From Paramacrobiotus metropolitanus (taxonomy: Eukaryota > Tardigrada > Eutardigrada > Parachela > Macrobiotidae), in the NCBI RefSeq assembly GCF_019649055.1, contig NW_026570242.1, forward strand, positions 930,001 to 994,000: a stretch of 64,000 nt of DNA, read 5' to 3'. Under the pieces are notes generated by a model. That model searched no databases and had not been told where the DNA came from. It saw nothing but the letters and a program-made list of their open reading frames with translations. The position numbers were made by a program, and so were the translations under genes. Positions 13,397-24,785 of the stretch are shown here, one piece after another. Position 1 is the stretch's first letter, and every line of letters starts with the position of its first letter.

Positions 13397-13789
13397 TGTC
13401 CTTCGAACAAGGCATTAATAATCAGCGAGAAAAATTCATCAAAAAAAACACGTCTCAAAATTCGTCCGAAGGGAAAATGTCCCGTTTTTCTGTAATGAGT
13501 TACTTAATTAAACAACCCATGTTTAGTACTCGTACTGCACTGACTGTACGCGCATATTTTTCCCAAATCTGGAACAAAACACCGCGGATTAAAGCGCATG
13601 TGATACACACAGTTTACAGTAGTATAATATATCACAGTACTAACCTAACCATAAGACTAGTAAGTACTTGTGCTAACACGTGCTACATAATAAATATTAG
13701 TGCGCCAATTGTCAATTCGCGTTAATACGCTACTTTCAAGTATTTTACTTCCGATATCAACATTGTGTACTTACATTTTCCAGAAATTT
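13397..13789. promoter_or_regulatory. Probable bidirectional promoter
   Basis: Only about 390 bp separate the start codons of two divergently transcribed genes. No classical TATA or other element could be assigned by eye, so this rests on geometry alone. Confidence 0.35.
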
Positions 13790-14457
13790 ATGTTTGCAGT
13801 TGACAGTTACTGGGTAAGCAATTATTTTCTTTCTGGTTGTAAAAATTTCAGCAAAGGGTCATGCCTCCCCCGACCACAAACACCTCTCGTCGAAAACTCA
13901 ACGAGGCTCACGCAGAAACTAACCAATCTGCAATTGATGGTACCGGTCTCGCCGCTCAGGTGCAACGAATGAGCGCAGCCACGCCCGTCAACTCCGCTCC
14001 GGGCCCTGGGATTCTTCCAGACACGCTTCTTTCCCCTCTCAACGCCGGTAGCCCTTTAAACGATTCGCCTCCGTTAAAGCACGAAGACTATGCACTGCAA
14101 CTTATGGAAAACGGTAGCGTTGATGGGATTCTCGAGATAATCCAGCATACGGCGAAATTGTACGCGGAGGGCGTACCACCAGCGCAAGCTATGGATGCGT
14201 TGGCGAAGATCCTAAATCAAAAGCAAGGTGGACAAGAACAGACAACGACCAAGATTAAGGCGTTGGAAGAACAGATTCAGAATCAGGAGGAAAATCTGAC
14301 CAAACTTCAAGCCGAAAACACAGAGCTAAAGAAACTTGAAGAGAGCCGGCAAAAGACGGTGGAACCTCAGGGTGGTGATGGGGATGATGCGAAGCACGGC
14401 TCAGAAGATAGACAGAAAAAGTCCAAAGCGGCTAAAGCCGATAAGAAAAAGAAGTAA
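13790..14457 (+). CDS. Small helical protein with Lys-rich tail, unknown function
   Basis: The secure part is the frame 13861-14457, 198 residues from MPPPTTNTSRRK to a poly-Lys end. A donor (TGG|GTAAGC) and acceptor (TTTCAG|CAA) at 13814-13851 would add an upstream exon, 13790-13813, in frame, giving 209 residues; that intron would be only 38 bp, so it is doubtful. Residues 1-80 are Pro/Ser/Ala-rich, followed by an amphipathic helical part (VDGILEIIQHTAKLYAEGV), a coiled coil (KALEEQIQNQEENLTKLQAE) and a basic tail. No domain recognised; cytosolic or nuclear by composition. Confidence 0.6.
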
Positions 14458-15319
14458 TCGGCAATTGTTTCTCCCCGACCTATCTGTGGATGATGTGGAC
14501 TCCAGATAATTCGGCAAAAACCTATTTATTAGGTCCGAAATTATTTTGCAATTCCCTCCATGCGAGGATGCAAATACGATTATTACCGTTAGTACGAGCA
14601 CAGTATCTGTACAAATGGTATCAACGTGTAAAGTTAATAAGATATTAATTTAAGTATTTATATAGATATTAATTTTAATAGCTGTATACAGATATTATAT
14701 GTAAGTATTCGCACAACGTATGCATCCATATGAATAGGAGGCATTCATATACGTACGAGTAGGTTGACCATACGTATAGTTAGATATTTGTATTCATATA
14801 TGTAAACAGTTAAATTTATGTATACTGTATGATGTCTGTAACTATACTTTATGAATACATACGTTTGGTCGCTGTTACCATCCAGCAGTCAAAATTCCGG
14901 CATACATAATTAATTCATGACTGTAACAGCATTTTTAAATTGAATCCTATTATAATCGTTTTAAATAAATGAATTATATCTACGAATTTTTAATTATTTC
15001 ATTTAGTTTCTAACTTTCTACCCGATCAGTCTTATTATTTATTACCGGAACTGGCTTTTGGCAAATAATTGACCATTATTGGCAATATCCCACTCAATTA
15101 AATTTAACAACAGTTGCAGGCGCTGGTACACTACTTGATAGTTAAAATTCAAGTTTTAAATTGGTAAAATAAAGTTCCATTTCTCTGTATTAAACAGAAC
15201 ATTAAGTTTTATCTTCAAATAAAAAATGTAGCAACGAACGTGTTTTGCAATAGTTTAAAATCCCGTTTAAAGGAAAAATCACAAGCGACGATACAACCAT
15301 AATTATCACGTAAGACTAA
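14458..15319. other. AT-rich intergenic region
   Basis: About 860 bp, strongly AT-rich with many repeats of ATACGTA- and GTATTCATAT-like words around 14640-14860. No exon supported. Confidence 0.4.
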
Positions 15320-15558
15320 TGTACCCGTGCACCGGTCACAACAATTTATGAACATGCCCACAAGCCACGTCCAAATTTTGATAAGGTTAAGGCATTTGAA
15401 CAAACCATGGCAAATTTCATTATTTCTGTATTTTTTCTTGACTATGTTTCCCTTACAGAAGACGACAAGAAGAACCATGGAAAACCAAAATCAACATCAG
15501 GAGACACGGAGTCACCACTCACGGATTCCTACACAGTTAAAAATCATTTGCAAATCAG
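15320..15558 (+). CDS. Possible orphan exon or exons
   Basis: An open frame without a good start runs to a stop at 15556-15558. It reads IYEHAHKPRPNFDKVKAFEQ and, after a pyrimidine tract and ACAG, DDKKNHGKPKSTSGDTES. The composition looks coding, and the CCCTTACAG in the middle could be an acceptor, but no start exon was found. It may be the 3' end of an unassigned gene or chance. Confidence 0.2.
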
Positions 15559-15704
15559 CAGTAACTAAAAAGCAAAACTACCCAACAAGTAAGAAAAGAA
15601 GCAACAAAATGGATTAAGTTAAATTCCCAGAAGTATGAGTGCTAAACATAACTGATTCGCAGCCATCCTGCGGTTACGCCAGCCGCCCAGTTTCCGATCC
15701 CCTC

Positions 15705-16274
15705 CTAACCCAATCCTTTCCCGCAGCGATCCATGCAACGAACATCGCTCCGCGCCCACTCATCCGACCCATCACAGCAATCACAGATCCCATCTCCTAC
15801 CCATGCACTGGGAACCTTCCGCCTCGTCCCTGGTACAGTCGTGGTGCAGAAGAAATACATCTGCTTGACGGTATAGCTGCAGGCCGACGTGGCAGGCTCA
15901 TCACTCCCATCAGAGCAATCACAGTAATCGTCGTTGACGCGCTCCACGGGCAGTTCCTCCTTGGAGCCGATACAACGGAATGTCCTCGTGCGGAATGATG
16001 ATTTATAATGGGGGATATTTTGTCTATCAACGCCAATGAGGCGGGGATTCCGTGCGGGTGGCATCTTGCTGGGGGGACGCCGTGAATAAACGAGCTCGAT
16101 GGGCAGACTGCCTTCGTTGGGGTTGCCAGACGGGGGATAGGCGGTGAAAAGGAAAACGGCACAGTAAATCGTCAAAACTGCCACGGCGAGAAGTATAGTG
16201 AGCTTCCATATTTTCAGATGTAGGATATTTGAAATGATCAGCCACGGAGGTTTGCCACGATGATGTGGAAACAT
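15705..16274 (-). CDS. Type II membrane protein with a glucosidase-II-beta (PRKCSH)-like Cys-rich domain
   Basis: Single exon, 189 residues. After about 22 residues comes one membrane anchor (LTILLAVAVLTIYCAVFLFT), so the rest would face the ER/Golgi lumen. Residues about 85-185 carry paired LDLa-like Ca-binding modules: FRCIGSKEELPVERVNDDYC, DCSDGSDEP, VGDGICDCCDGSDEWA and a last Cys pair. This arrangement (VNDDYCDC..DGSDE, then VGDGICDCCDGSDE) is the hallmark of the N-terminal domain of glucosidase II beta, which binds the alpha subunit in glycoprotein quality control. The protein ends right after this domain: the coiled coil, the mannose-receptor-homology domain and the KDEL-type retention signal are absent. 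It is probably an ER/Golgi protein of the PRKCSH-N family rather than the beta subunit itself. Confidence 0.75.
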   Translation of the reverse strand: MFPHHRGKPPWLIISNILHLKIWKLTILLAVAVLTIYCAVFLFTAYPPSGNPNEGSLPIELVYSRRPPSKMPPARNPRLIGVDRQNIPHYKSSFRTRTFRCIGSKEELPVERVNDDYCDCSDGSDEPATSACSYTVKQMYFFCTTTVPGTRRKVPSAWVGDGICDCCDGSDEWARSDVRCMDRCGKGLG

Positions 16275-17010
16275 TGATGATAATCCAAAGAAATAATGAT
16301 CATGAAATTATTAATTATTCGATTGAGAACTGCAAATTTAATTGCTGAAGCATGTAGGTCCGGACTTGTTGGATGGACAACTTTTCAGTATCTTGGTTTA
16401 CATACAGTTTTATGGTTGCACTAGGAACTCATTGGCGTAAATTTCTTGTGACAAGAATCTTGTCACAAGATAAAAATGAAACAAAATACAGTTTAAGTAC
16501 TCGTAAAAGACAGAAGTCCAACTCCGACCGTGACTACAGTCATTTTCACTCTTCACAATCAGGAATCGATAATATACTGTAACTAGCTGCTAGTGGCGGG
16601 TGGCGTTTCAGGCAGCAGTCAACTTTGCGTTCGATAGCCAGGCCATTATTGGCGGCCACTGGCCATTTACGGGCAAGTTATTATTAATGTCGGCTGTGGC
16701 GTAAAACTTACTATGTAATTGACTAGTTGTTTTTGTAGTTGCGGTGCACTTGTTTGTTTGTAACTCAATAAAGCTTTCCCGTACTGCCTTTTTGTTGTTG
16801 TATTCTACGCTGTTAAATTCCAGTCACCCGGTGTCGAAACTGTTAATTTATCGGCTAAAATACATCGATCGATTCCGTTAGCTGTACTACCTTGAACTCT
16901 ACTCATGGATTTGGGATAAAAATTTTAGTGTACTCAGTTTATTGACTTTAATCAAGCCAACGAGATCACCTAGAATCTGCGGTGTACCAGTTGCACAGTG
17001 GAAGCACAGT
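16275..17010. other. Noncoding region with a short palindromic pair
   Basis: About 735 bp between two minus-strand genes. It contains two adjacent near-palindromes near 16444-16470 (TTCTTGTGACAAGAA then ATCTTGTCACAAGAT). No exon recognised. Confidence 0.4.
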
Positions 17011-17061
17011 GGGGAGGTCACGTGCAGGACTGCATGACGTGCACGTTTCCACGACCTCCCC
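17011..17061 (-). other. Hairpin-forming inverted repeat downstream of PKA-C
   Basis: GGGGAGGTC plus ACGTGCA on the left pairs with TGCACGT and GACCTCCCC on the right: two perfect stems of 9 and 7 bp separated by a 6-nt bulge on one side. It lies about 115 bp beyond the PKA-C stop codon, so it would sit in the 3' UTR if that extends so far. Function unknown. Confidence 0.5.
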
Positions 17062-17095
17062 TGAGCAGTATGCCCATTAGACTACTCGAGTACAA

Positions 17096-17127
17096 ACCGG
17101 AACCGTCTAGATGCGGACGGTTCCGGT
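17096..17127 (-). other. Perfect 12-bp hairpin downstream of PKA-C
   Basis: ACCGGAACCGTC (17096-17107) and GACGGTTCCGGT (17116-17127) form a perfect 12-bp stem with an 8-nt loop, 50 bp past the PKA-C stop. It is GC-rich and has no following T-run. It could be a structured 3' UTR element. Confidence 0.55.
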
Positions 17128-17176
17128 GGAAGTCCGCACCGCACGAGAGACAACAACAAAATTTATTTCCAACAAA

Positions 17177-18536
17177 TTAAAAATCAGCAAATTCCCGCGC
17201 ATATTTATCAGTCGGCGAACTGGGAATGGGATCCTCATCATATTTATCGAAATTACTAGCGTCTCCTGGACCCTTAGTTTTAGGCACAAACGGAGCCGGT
17301 ATTCGTTTCCCGTATAAAGCCATCCAGTCTGTCTCAGCAAAGAAGGGATGGTTTTTTATATCGTTTGCTCCGCCCTTGAGATTGCCAAAGCGCTTTGTGA
17401 CATCGACTTGCAATATGTTCTTCACAACATCTTTTAAGTCGGGCGAGAAATGCGTTGGATATTTTACTTTCCCGCTGACAATCTTGTTGTATGTTTGTAT
17501 GGGTTGATCCGACATAAAAGGAGGAAGACCAGCTGACATCTCATAAATCAGTACTCCGACCGCCCACCAATCAACTGCGCGGTTGTAGCCCTTGCTCAAG
17601 ATTATTTCCGGCGCCAAGTAATCTAAGAAAGGTCACAGTAAAACACCTTTTAACGATTTTCTCCAAATTGCGCTGCGATTCGTTCAGTGTTTTTACTCGT
17701 ATATCAAGACAGTACACACACGGACACATCCATTGTTAGTATTGTATATTGTATCTAGGGCCATACAAATTACTTACAAACCACTGAAACCTGGGTGTGT
17801 ATAATAAAACTGGCAGTAAAAAATTAATATATAATAAATTGTTATAGCGGTCGAAATCTATATACTGCGTTACAAAGTTAAAGAATATGCAGTATCCGGA
17901 AAGGTTACCTGGTGTTCCACAGAGCGTCCAGGTCCTTGATTTTATTCTCTTAGCAAATCCGAAATCCGTTATGCGTATATAGCCATGATTATCGAGAAGT
18001 AAATTTTCAGGTTTCAGATCTCGATACACCAGATCGAGGGAATGCAGATATTCAAACCCCATTATCACTTGGGCAGCGTAAAATTTCGCTTGTGGCTCGG
18101 GGAATTTTCCGAAATTGCGTAAGTGTGAAAACAGCTCTCCTCCACTGATAAACTCCAGACACATATACAAATTGGCATTATCCTGAAAATGATAAGCCAT
18201 GTTCACGCAAAACGGAAACCTGATGGAATAGAGGACTTGTTTCTCATTCATAGTGTGCTCCACTTGTTTCATTTTGACAATTTTCTCTTTATCGAGGATT
18301 TTCATTGCCAAGTACTCTCCGCGGTCCTTGCTCTTGACCAGTATAACGCGCCCGAACGAACCGGCACCCAGTGTTTTAATGCGGTCGAAATCGTTGAGCG
18401 TCCGATGGCTGGCTGAGTTCTTGTTCTTCCATCGATCAATGAAAGCCCTACGTCCATCTTCGAGAACGGCACGCCATTGCGTGCCTTGGGCAATCTCCAG
18501 GAAGTCATTGTCGAAATCCGTAGTGGCCGCAGACAT
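17177..18536 (-). CDS. PRKACA/B-like: cAMP-dependent protein kinase catalytic subunit (PKA-C)
   Basis: Exons 18536-17909 and 17622-17177 (ACACCAG|GTAACC ... TTCTTAG|AT) give 357 residues, the usual length. Visible: glycine loop [13 protein letters not shown]-type Lys (YLAMKIL), catalytic loop [15 protein letters not shown] (ITDFGFAKR), activation-loop Thr in [22 protein letters not shown], and the AGC hydrophobic C-terminus REFADF. It phosphorylates Ser/Thr after basic residues when cAMP releases the regulatory subunits. The residue after GTP, made by the splice junction, is Asp where PKA almost always has Glu (Glu203 in mammals). The N-terminus MSAATT lacks the Gly2 needed for myristoylation, so another first exon may exist upstream. 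Confidence 0.94.
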
Positions 18537-20002
18537 TGTAGTTCCCTGGATGCAATCGAGGGTTTTATTGGCATAATTGCGACATTTATAAGTGAGTCAG
18601 GTAACCAGGAAAAAATCGAATTAGATTTCGGCGCAGGCCCTAACGGCCGGATACATCAGCGGAGCATAAAACCAGTACACTTCGAGGCGGTATTAGTACA
18701 ATAATAGCACAGAAAGCAAATTGTCATAAACGTCTCCCCGTTTTCGACTGTTAGTAAAGAAGATTATCCTTGGCAACATTGGCCGTCCGGTTGGATTTGA
18801 AATCCATCTTCTAAGAATGGGTAAACGAACACTGCCGCAGCCTGACGGCTTTCGGACGACGCTTATGCCTTGGTTTTTGTTGTACTACAGTATATTTTGC
18901 GGCTTCTCGTATATCTTTATAAATCGGTGGCATAGCTGATAAGGTAGGTCCTAAATCCTAATGCATGAAATCTGAAGTAAGCTTTGTGTGTAAGTTTGTT
19001 TCGCTGACGTGCCCGAGTTGATGCGAACGTGAGTAAAAGTGAAACAAAGATTCTGGTTACAGTTAGTGAATGTAACGAGATGATAAATTCCAGCTGCCCG
19101 CTGGCTTATTGCAGTCTGGGAGGAAGTAAGTTAGAGTAGAAAATTATTTTGTTGCAAAAGTTTGTAAGTAAGCAATACGTTTGTTTGGGCGGACGCCGGG
19201 GTAAACCAACGCACAAACCATTTTGCGATGGCCGGTAGTACGACCTTTGCGTCCTACCTTTTCGCCTTGCTTGCTTGCGTCGGCTGTTCTTGAGAGTTTT
19301 CAGTCATTAGTCATTTCTATAGTCTGCCTTTCTCTAATTCTACGACTACAAGAGAAATTCGCAAAAGTGTGAAAAAATAACAATCTTGGTTGCAGAAGCT
19401 GCAGTGTTATTGTAGGTATTTTCGAGTTAAAACAGCCAGGTCTTCTTTCGTTAGTGTATCTGAACTTGCACTGTAAGAGCAGGATTCATATTTTACGATT
19501 ATGTAGTCTGATTAAAGCGGTATAAACCAGCGCTATGAAGCAGTTCACAAATTCACGAAACTGCTGGATGACAAAATGACAATATAAGACAAGGATAAAA
19601 CAAAGAATCACAGAGAGTGATAAAGCAAAACATAGCTGAAGAGAATCGGGTTGGTTGTTTACTTGAACAAGGAATATTTAATTACACTCCACTGTATAAA
19701 AGTAAAAGAAACCAGGGAACGCGATGTCACATAATTGTTGAAAAATGGCACATGGTCAAGGCAAATTTCGTAGCACACAAATTGGCAAAGCATATTTATG
19801 GCTGCATACAAGTACTTTCTTGCATAACACGAAACATGACAAACGAAGCCTCCAGGCAACTCACCCATGTTTTGTATTTCTTATTTTAGTTTCATGTGCT
19901 GTATGTTTATGTAAGACCTGAGTACCTTCTGTTATCATGTAATTCGACTGGCTAATCATTTATTACGTACTCCTTGCTCTATTTGGTGAAAGCGGAAAGA
20001 CC
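18537..20002. promoter_or_regulatory. Divergent intergenic region between PKA-C and the FSIP2-like gene
   Basis: About 1.46 kb separating divergent genes, probably with both promoters and possible alternative first exons of PKA-C. I saw no confident exon. A 90-codon frame at 19617-19889 lacks protein-like composition. Confidence 0.4.
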
Positions 20003-23000
20003 ATGCCCAAGGTAAACAGCTCACGGAAAACAAAAGCGCGTTCCACAAGCCTGTGGATGCGACTGAAGCAGAAACCGTTTAAGACGACGATAATTCCTCC
20101 CGAAACTGGTCAATCAATCATATCAATCCCCGATGCATGGCCGCAACCAGAATTGCCATTGTGGCGCTCCTTGGAATACCGTAATAAACTGCCGCTTCCC
20201 AGCTGGCACAAATGGACGCTGAACTGCGGTCCCATGAACAAAGGCTACGTTCCCAAATGGCTAGGTTATTAGTATTACCGAATTACCCTCACTGAATTTT
20301 TTCCTCGACTTACTTAACAATTTCGGCACTGTTGCTGCTTATGCTTTACAGGAGCCATGTTTGACACTTGGGACATAAACGTGCACGTGTACGACACGGA
20401 GTACCATCCCCTTCACGATCCAGCTCTTCGTATATTTTGTTTTAATCGAAGAAAGATACTGTTACACCAAAAGCTGATCACACCCGATGGAAATGTGAGA
20501 GCAAACTTGCGACAGTTTAATCAGTGGCGGCGACATTTATTCCGGTATTGGTACCAGTAACGCAATTAAAAGGAATGAATTTTGTATTTTAATTGCACTA
20601 CCGAAGCCTTATCCGGCCGTAACTGTTCTATGTTGTAGGTACCAACACCAGCTAATACTGAAGAAGCAAGCGCTGGCTCGTCGAGACGAACTATGCGACA
20701 CGATCCGTGGTTAGTAAGGATGGTGAGCGTAAGTCCCGCACGTAGCGCATGCTGAAGCATGGTATACCTGGCATTAAGAACACATCGTTATGAAATACAC
20801 ATACCGTTATAAAATTATTCATTCGCAGAACATCATTAAATTTTGATATAACACTAGGAAAGTCAATTTTTAAATAAAAGTCATCGCGCACATAAAGTTT
20901 TTGTGATGTTATTAGGGTTTTTGCACGACCCAAAAAAGACTTCAATCGCACAGGATATTCAAAAAGACGCCGCTGATGTGACGGACGAACAAGCGAACAG
21001 CCGTTACCGAGAAGGCGACGAATTCAATGCCCTGTTAGTCGAGCTGAGTAAGCTCCATGACCTTTCCAAGCAAGTTCGTATCGAAATTCTGCAGTACATG
21101 CGGAAAGTGAATATCGAAATATCCCAAGAAAGGGAAAGTAACCGACAACTGAAGCTTCTGCAGTTATTATGCAAAAAAGATCACGAAGCCATGGTGCGCC
21201 GTCATTATCAAAAAGTCATTCTTTTCACCAATAACAAAAAGAAGAAAGCAGCTACTGCTTTGGAAAAAAGAATGAAAAGTCAAGCCGACGAAGATGAAAA
21301 AGCGGAGCAAACGCAAGAAAAAATTCGCATGAGAACACATCATAACGTGGACATGTGGAAAAGCATCTATCGCCGCCTGCATGAGAAAAATCGGCCTAAA
21401 CTACCTTCCGAACGCACTCGCAAAACAAAGAACACCGATCAACATGGGCAAGCCCTAAGTGGTGGCGCAATACCACAAAATATTATTATAATGTTACCAG
21501 ATACACCTGAAAAGGCGGCACCTGCTCCTGCAGTTAATCATTCCAAGGTTGACGGGGAACACATCGCGTGTGACCGGTTGGAGGTGGCACTACCCGTACG
21601 CTTTTCAGACAGCGATCACTCTGCACACCGTTCGGTTGAAGAGGTTACTAACGAGATTATGGAGAGCGATTCGGCTGGCGAAACAACACCAAGCGGAAAT
21701 ATCGAAAACAGTGGCACGTCTGTGTTGAGCTTTGAGCGCCTGGCAAGAAATATCCTGGAGGACATTTTAAACAGAACGGCTCCTAGCAGCGATACTGCGA
21801 TCCCTCTTCGTAATGAATGCCCTCCAAGTGGAAAAAGAACGGTTCCAGTCAAATCCGTCTCTAGCACTGTCGAGCAGGACGTTCAACACAAGTCATCAGC
21901 GGTATATACAGACTATCGATTTTTAATTATAATGCGTTTTTCATTAACTTTTAATACACTTGACTACTGCTTATGCAAGATGTTTTTCTAGAACTCTGGG
22001 GATAGCAAATCGTTAAGGATAATGAAATCAGCGCTGTCAAAGTCAAACGCCAACAGTCAACATGGTAGTAATCACCGGCATATTTCCTTTGCCCCAAATG
22101 CTGCGCAAGAACCTGTGGTACCAACTGCCCGAATCAGCACAGAAACAGTGGACAAAAACTGTATCGCTTTTCCACATCAAGCGAAACCTGTGGAACATGA
22201 GACGTTTGGTACTCCAAGCTTAACAGGTAACAAAATTGGCAGTTTTTCAAGCAAAAGCGTGATTAATATGGCTGATACTTCTTAAGCAATATCGGACAGT
22301 AAAAGTATTATTTCTCGCACTTCCTAATTAAAGTTTGTTGCGTTAAAGATGTTGCTGTTTAAAATTACGTATACGAAATTGTGAGTGTCTCGAGTACCAC
22401 TGCTTGTGTCATGATTTCAGAAGGTGCTCCAACAAAGGTCAAGAGCTCAGCCTCACCACAAAACATCGGAGGACAACATGCGTCACGTGAAGTCGTGGTG
22501 GAGACCACTGTGATTCCCCATAGCGATCATGGAATGCAAAAGGCAGTCTACGTACCTGCGAAATCGCGATCAAAGTTGGAACCCAGCAGTTCACCTAGTT
22601 TCCAAGGCAAACATTCTCCGCCTGAGTTCTCCGAATCAAAACCTTTAAGGGATAGGCCTGATTTTCTGGCTGCTCGATCATCAGAACATCAGATACGCTT
22701 GCTTGAAGTGGACAAGCCAAGCGCAGAAACATTTGTGGGAGTTAGCAGCAAGAGCAGTCTTCCTGTACGAGATTCACTGGCGACAGCAGCAGACATAGTT
22801 ACCGCCTTACTGGAGGAGGGCGAGCAGGATGGGGCTGACGTGAATGACTCGAAGGTTTCCGGGAAGAGTCTGCATTCGGTTCAGAATCCAGCAAACGAAT
22901 CCAAGTCTGCCAGTATATTTGCTCAAAGCTACGAGGTGGCTGATCCACCGCCGAAACGGGAAGCGAGTCCACCGGCAATTGGTGTCGATGAGGACGAAGG

Positions 23001-23337
23001 CTACGTGATATCAATACCGGTTGTCTCTGTTTTACGGCAGAACAATTATTCTAATTTGGTTACTGCCCACAGCGATACCACAGTAAACAGCTTGGAGCCG
23101 GACGGGCTAATTTCGGAAACAGACTTGCCGGCATTCGACGGTAAACCTACGGTAGAGGAAGCTGACGAGATTGTGGAAAAGCTAATAACTACGCAATCTT
23201 CGCAAATGAATACGGACACTGGATCGGATACAAATTTGCCAAAGTTATGTAATTCTCCTACTTTCAGTACTGCTTTGGACATAATTGACGATTTGACATC
23301 TCATGATGATATGTTCTTGAACATTTATTCTGCCTAA
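20003..23337 (+). CDS. FSIP2-like scaffold, possible A-kinase anchoring protein, six exons
   Basis: Exons 20003-20264, 20352-20550, 20639-20709, 20916-21901, 21992-22226 and 22421-23337 chain in phase to 889 residues. The fourth exon's acceptor is the least certain. The N-terminal 170 residues (YDTEYHPLHDPALRIF, NRRKILLHQKLITPDGNV) resemble, from memory, the start of fibrous-sheath-interacting protein 2, a sperm-tail scaffold. Exon 4 then has a long charged helix (RIEILQYMRKVNIEISQERE). The rest is Ser/Pro/Glu-rich and disordered, with short amphipathic helices ARNILEDILN, AADIVTALLEEG, EADEIVEKLI and ALDIIDDL; their hydrophobic spacing resembles the RII-binding helices of AKAPs. It stands head-to-head with the PKA catalytic subunit. 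The gene model is good; the family call is tentative. Confidence 0.65.
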
Positions 23338-23464
23338 AATGCAGTTCTCAACAGTTCGTTCTATAAACTTGCCGGAAAATCGTTTTGCTAGTCTGATTTG
23401 TTTTTGCCCTGTCGGATATTATTTTCGGGCTAAACTGCTGCCCTTGTACTGCATTGTCTGCTCA
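23338..23464. other. 3' flank of the FSIP2-like gene
   Basis: Short sequence between the stop codon and the foldback element; presumably 3' UTR. Confidence 0.3.
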
Positions 23465-24175
23465 CCAGGGCACACAGGGGTCCTCCCCCTTCAAAAAAAT
23501 CTTTTTTTTTGCAGGAAGCCAGTAAACATATGTAGGACATTTAAAAAAATATTTTCAGCTGCTGTGATCAAAGTAGGCGTGGTCAAACGTAATTTAAAAT
23601 CGCCTAATTAGCCAGTACTGCACATATGCAAGTACATTAGGTTTTTTCACCAGGGTCATTTCACCGGCTCCCGCCTCCAAAAAATTTCATTTTTGCAAGA
23701 AGACAGAGTGATCCTGTGGTATAAATATATTTTCTTACGGGTCTGACTTGAGAAAAGGGTCTGACTACTGATAACACATATTTATGTCAACCTCTGACAT
23801 TGCACGCTAAACTGATTATATGGTATTACCAAATCCCGATACGTAGTGCTGTTTGTGTGCCGCTGAAATTTTAGTTTGACCACGCTCACTCAACCATGGC
23901 CGAAGAAAATGTTTTTATACGAAAGGATCACTCTGTCTTCTTGCACAGAATGAAATTGTTTGGAGGCGGGAGCCGGTGACATGGACCTGGTGAAAAAACC
24001 TAATGTACTTGCATATGTGCAGTACTGGCTAATTAGGCGATTTTAAATTACGTTTGACCACGCCTACTTTGATCACAGCAGCTGAAAATATTTTTTTAAA
24101 TGTTCTACATATGTTTACTACCTTCCTGCAAAAAATCAGATTTTTTTGAAGGGGGAGGACCCCTATGTGCCCTAG
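23465..24175. mobile_element. 711-bp foldback (MITE-like) element
   Basis: Two inverted arms of about 275 bp with small mismatches surround a loop of about 155 bp. The ends are CCAGGGCACACAGGGGTCC and its imperfect complement GGACCCCTATGTGCCCTAG. Landmarks in both arms are the GGGGGAGGACC block, TAATTTAAAATCGCCTAATT and GGCTCCCGCCTCC. It is flanked by TCA on both sides (23462-23464 and 24176-24178), which may be a 3-bp target-site duplication. There is no transposase frame, so it would be non-autonomous. Confidence 0.75.
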
Positions 24176-24785
24176 TCAGTCTGAATCGCTAAAACCGTTT
24201 AGAATTAAATTAATCAGTTAAGTATGTTTGACGATGGCTGTTGTCATCACTAAATTTTCTAGTACTTACTTAAATGTCTGACCAGTTGCGTCGATATCCC
24301 TCAGAGAACAAGGTTAATGATAACTGTGTTCATTTTATCTGTAGCACATGGTACATGCAAGTAAGAGCGGAACAACGTTCGACTACTTTGTGCATGCTGG
24401 TACCAAAAATTACGCAGTATTACCTAACCTGATAAGGTAGTAAGTGACAATAAGAAGAAAATGTAGTCACTTTATAAATATTGTACTCTGGACTGAAATG
24501 TCTTGATTATTAATTCTGTAACGTTGCATCAAGAGTTGTGACGTACTTGAAATTACTTCATAATTGCAAATACCAAGAAAGATAAGTATTTCAAATTACG
24601 TACAAATTAAAATTGTACTAATACGACACCACGCTGTGCCACCGTAGAAAAACAGTATAACTTTTGCCGATATTACTATCATTTGTTTTTTCTGTATGTC
24701 ACAGTATGTGTAAACAAGCAACCGCGTTATCAAGCTAAAATCTAATTGTAACTTACATAAATCAAGATTGTTATGAAATAAAATT
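24176..24785. other. Intergenic stretch
   Basis: About 610 bp of AT-rich sequence between the foldback element and the next plus-strand frame. Nothing recognised. Confidence 0.4.

Noticed and set aside
13396-13725. Plus-strand frame of 109 codons at the divergent promoter.
   Set aside because: Irregular composition, overlaps the minus-strand gene's start, and has no splice or homology support.
19225-19300. A 21-codon frame resembling a signal peptide (MAGSTTFASYLFALLACVGC).
   Set aside because: Stops immediately and no donor joins it to another exon.
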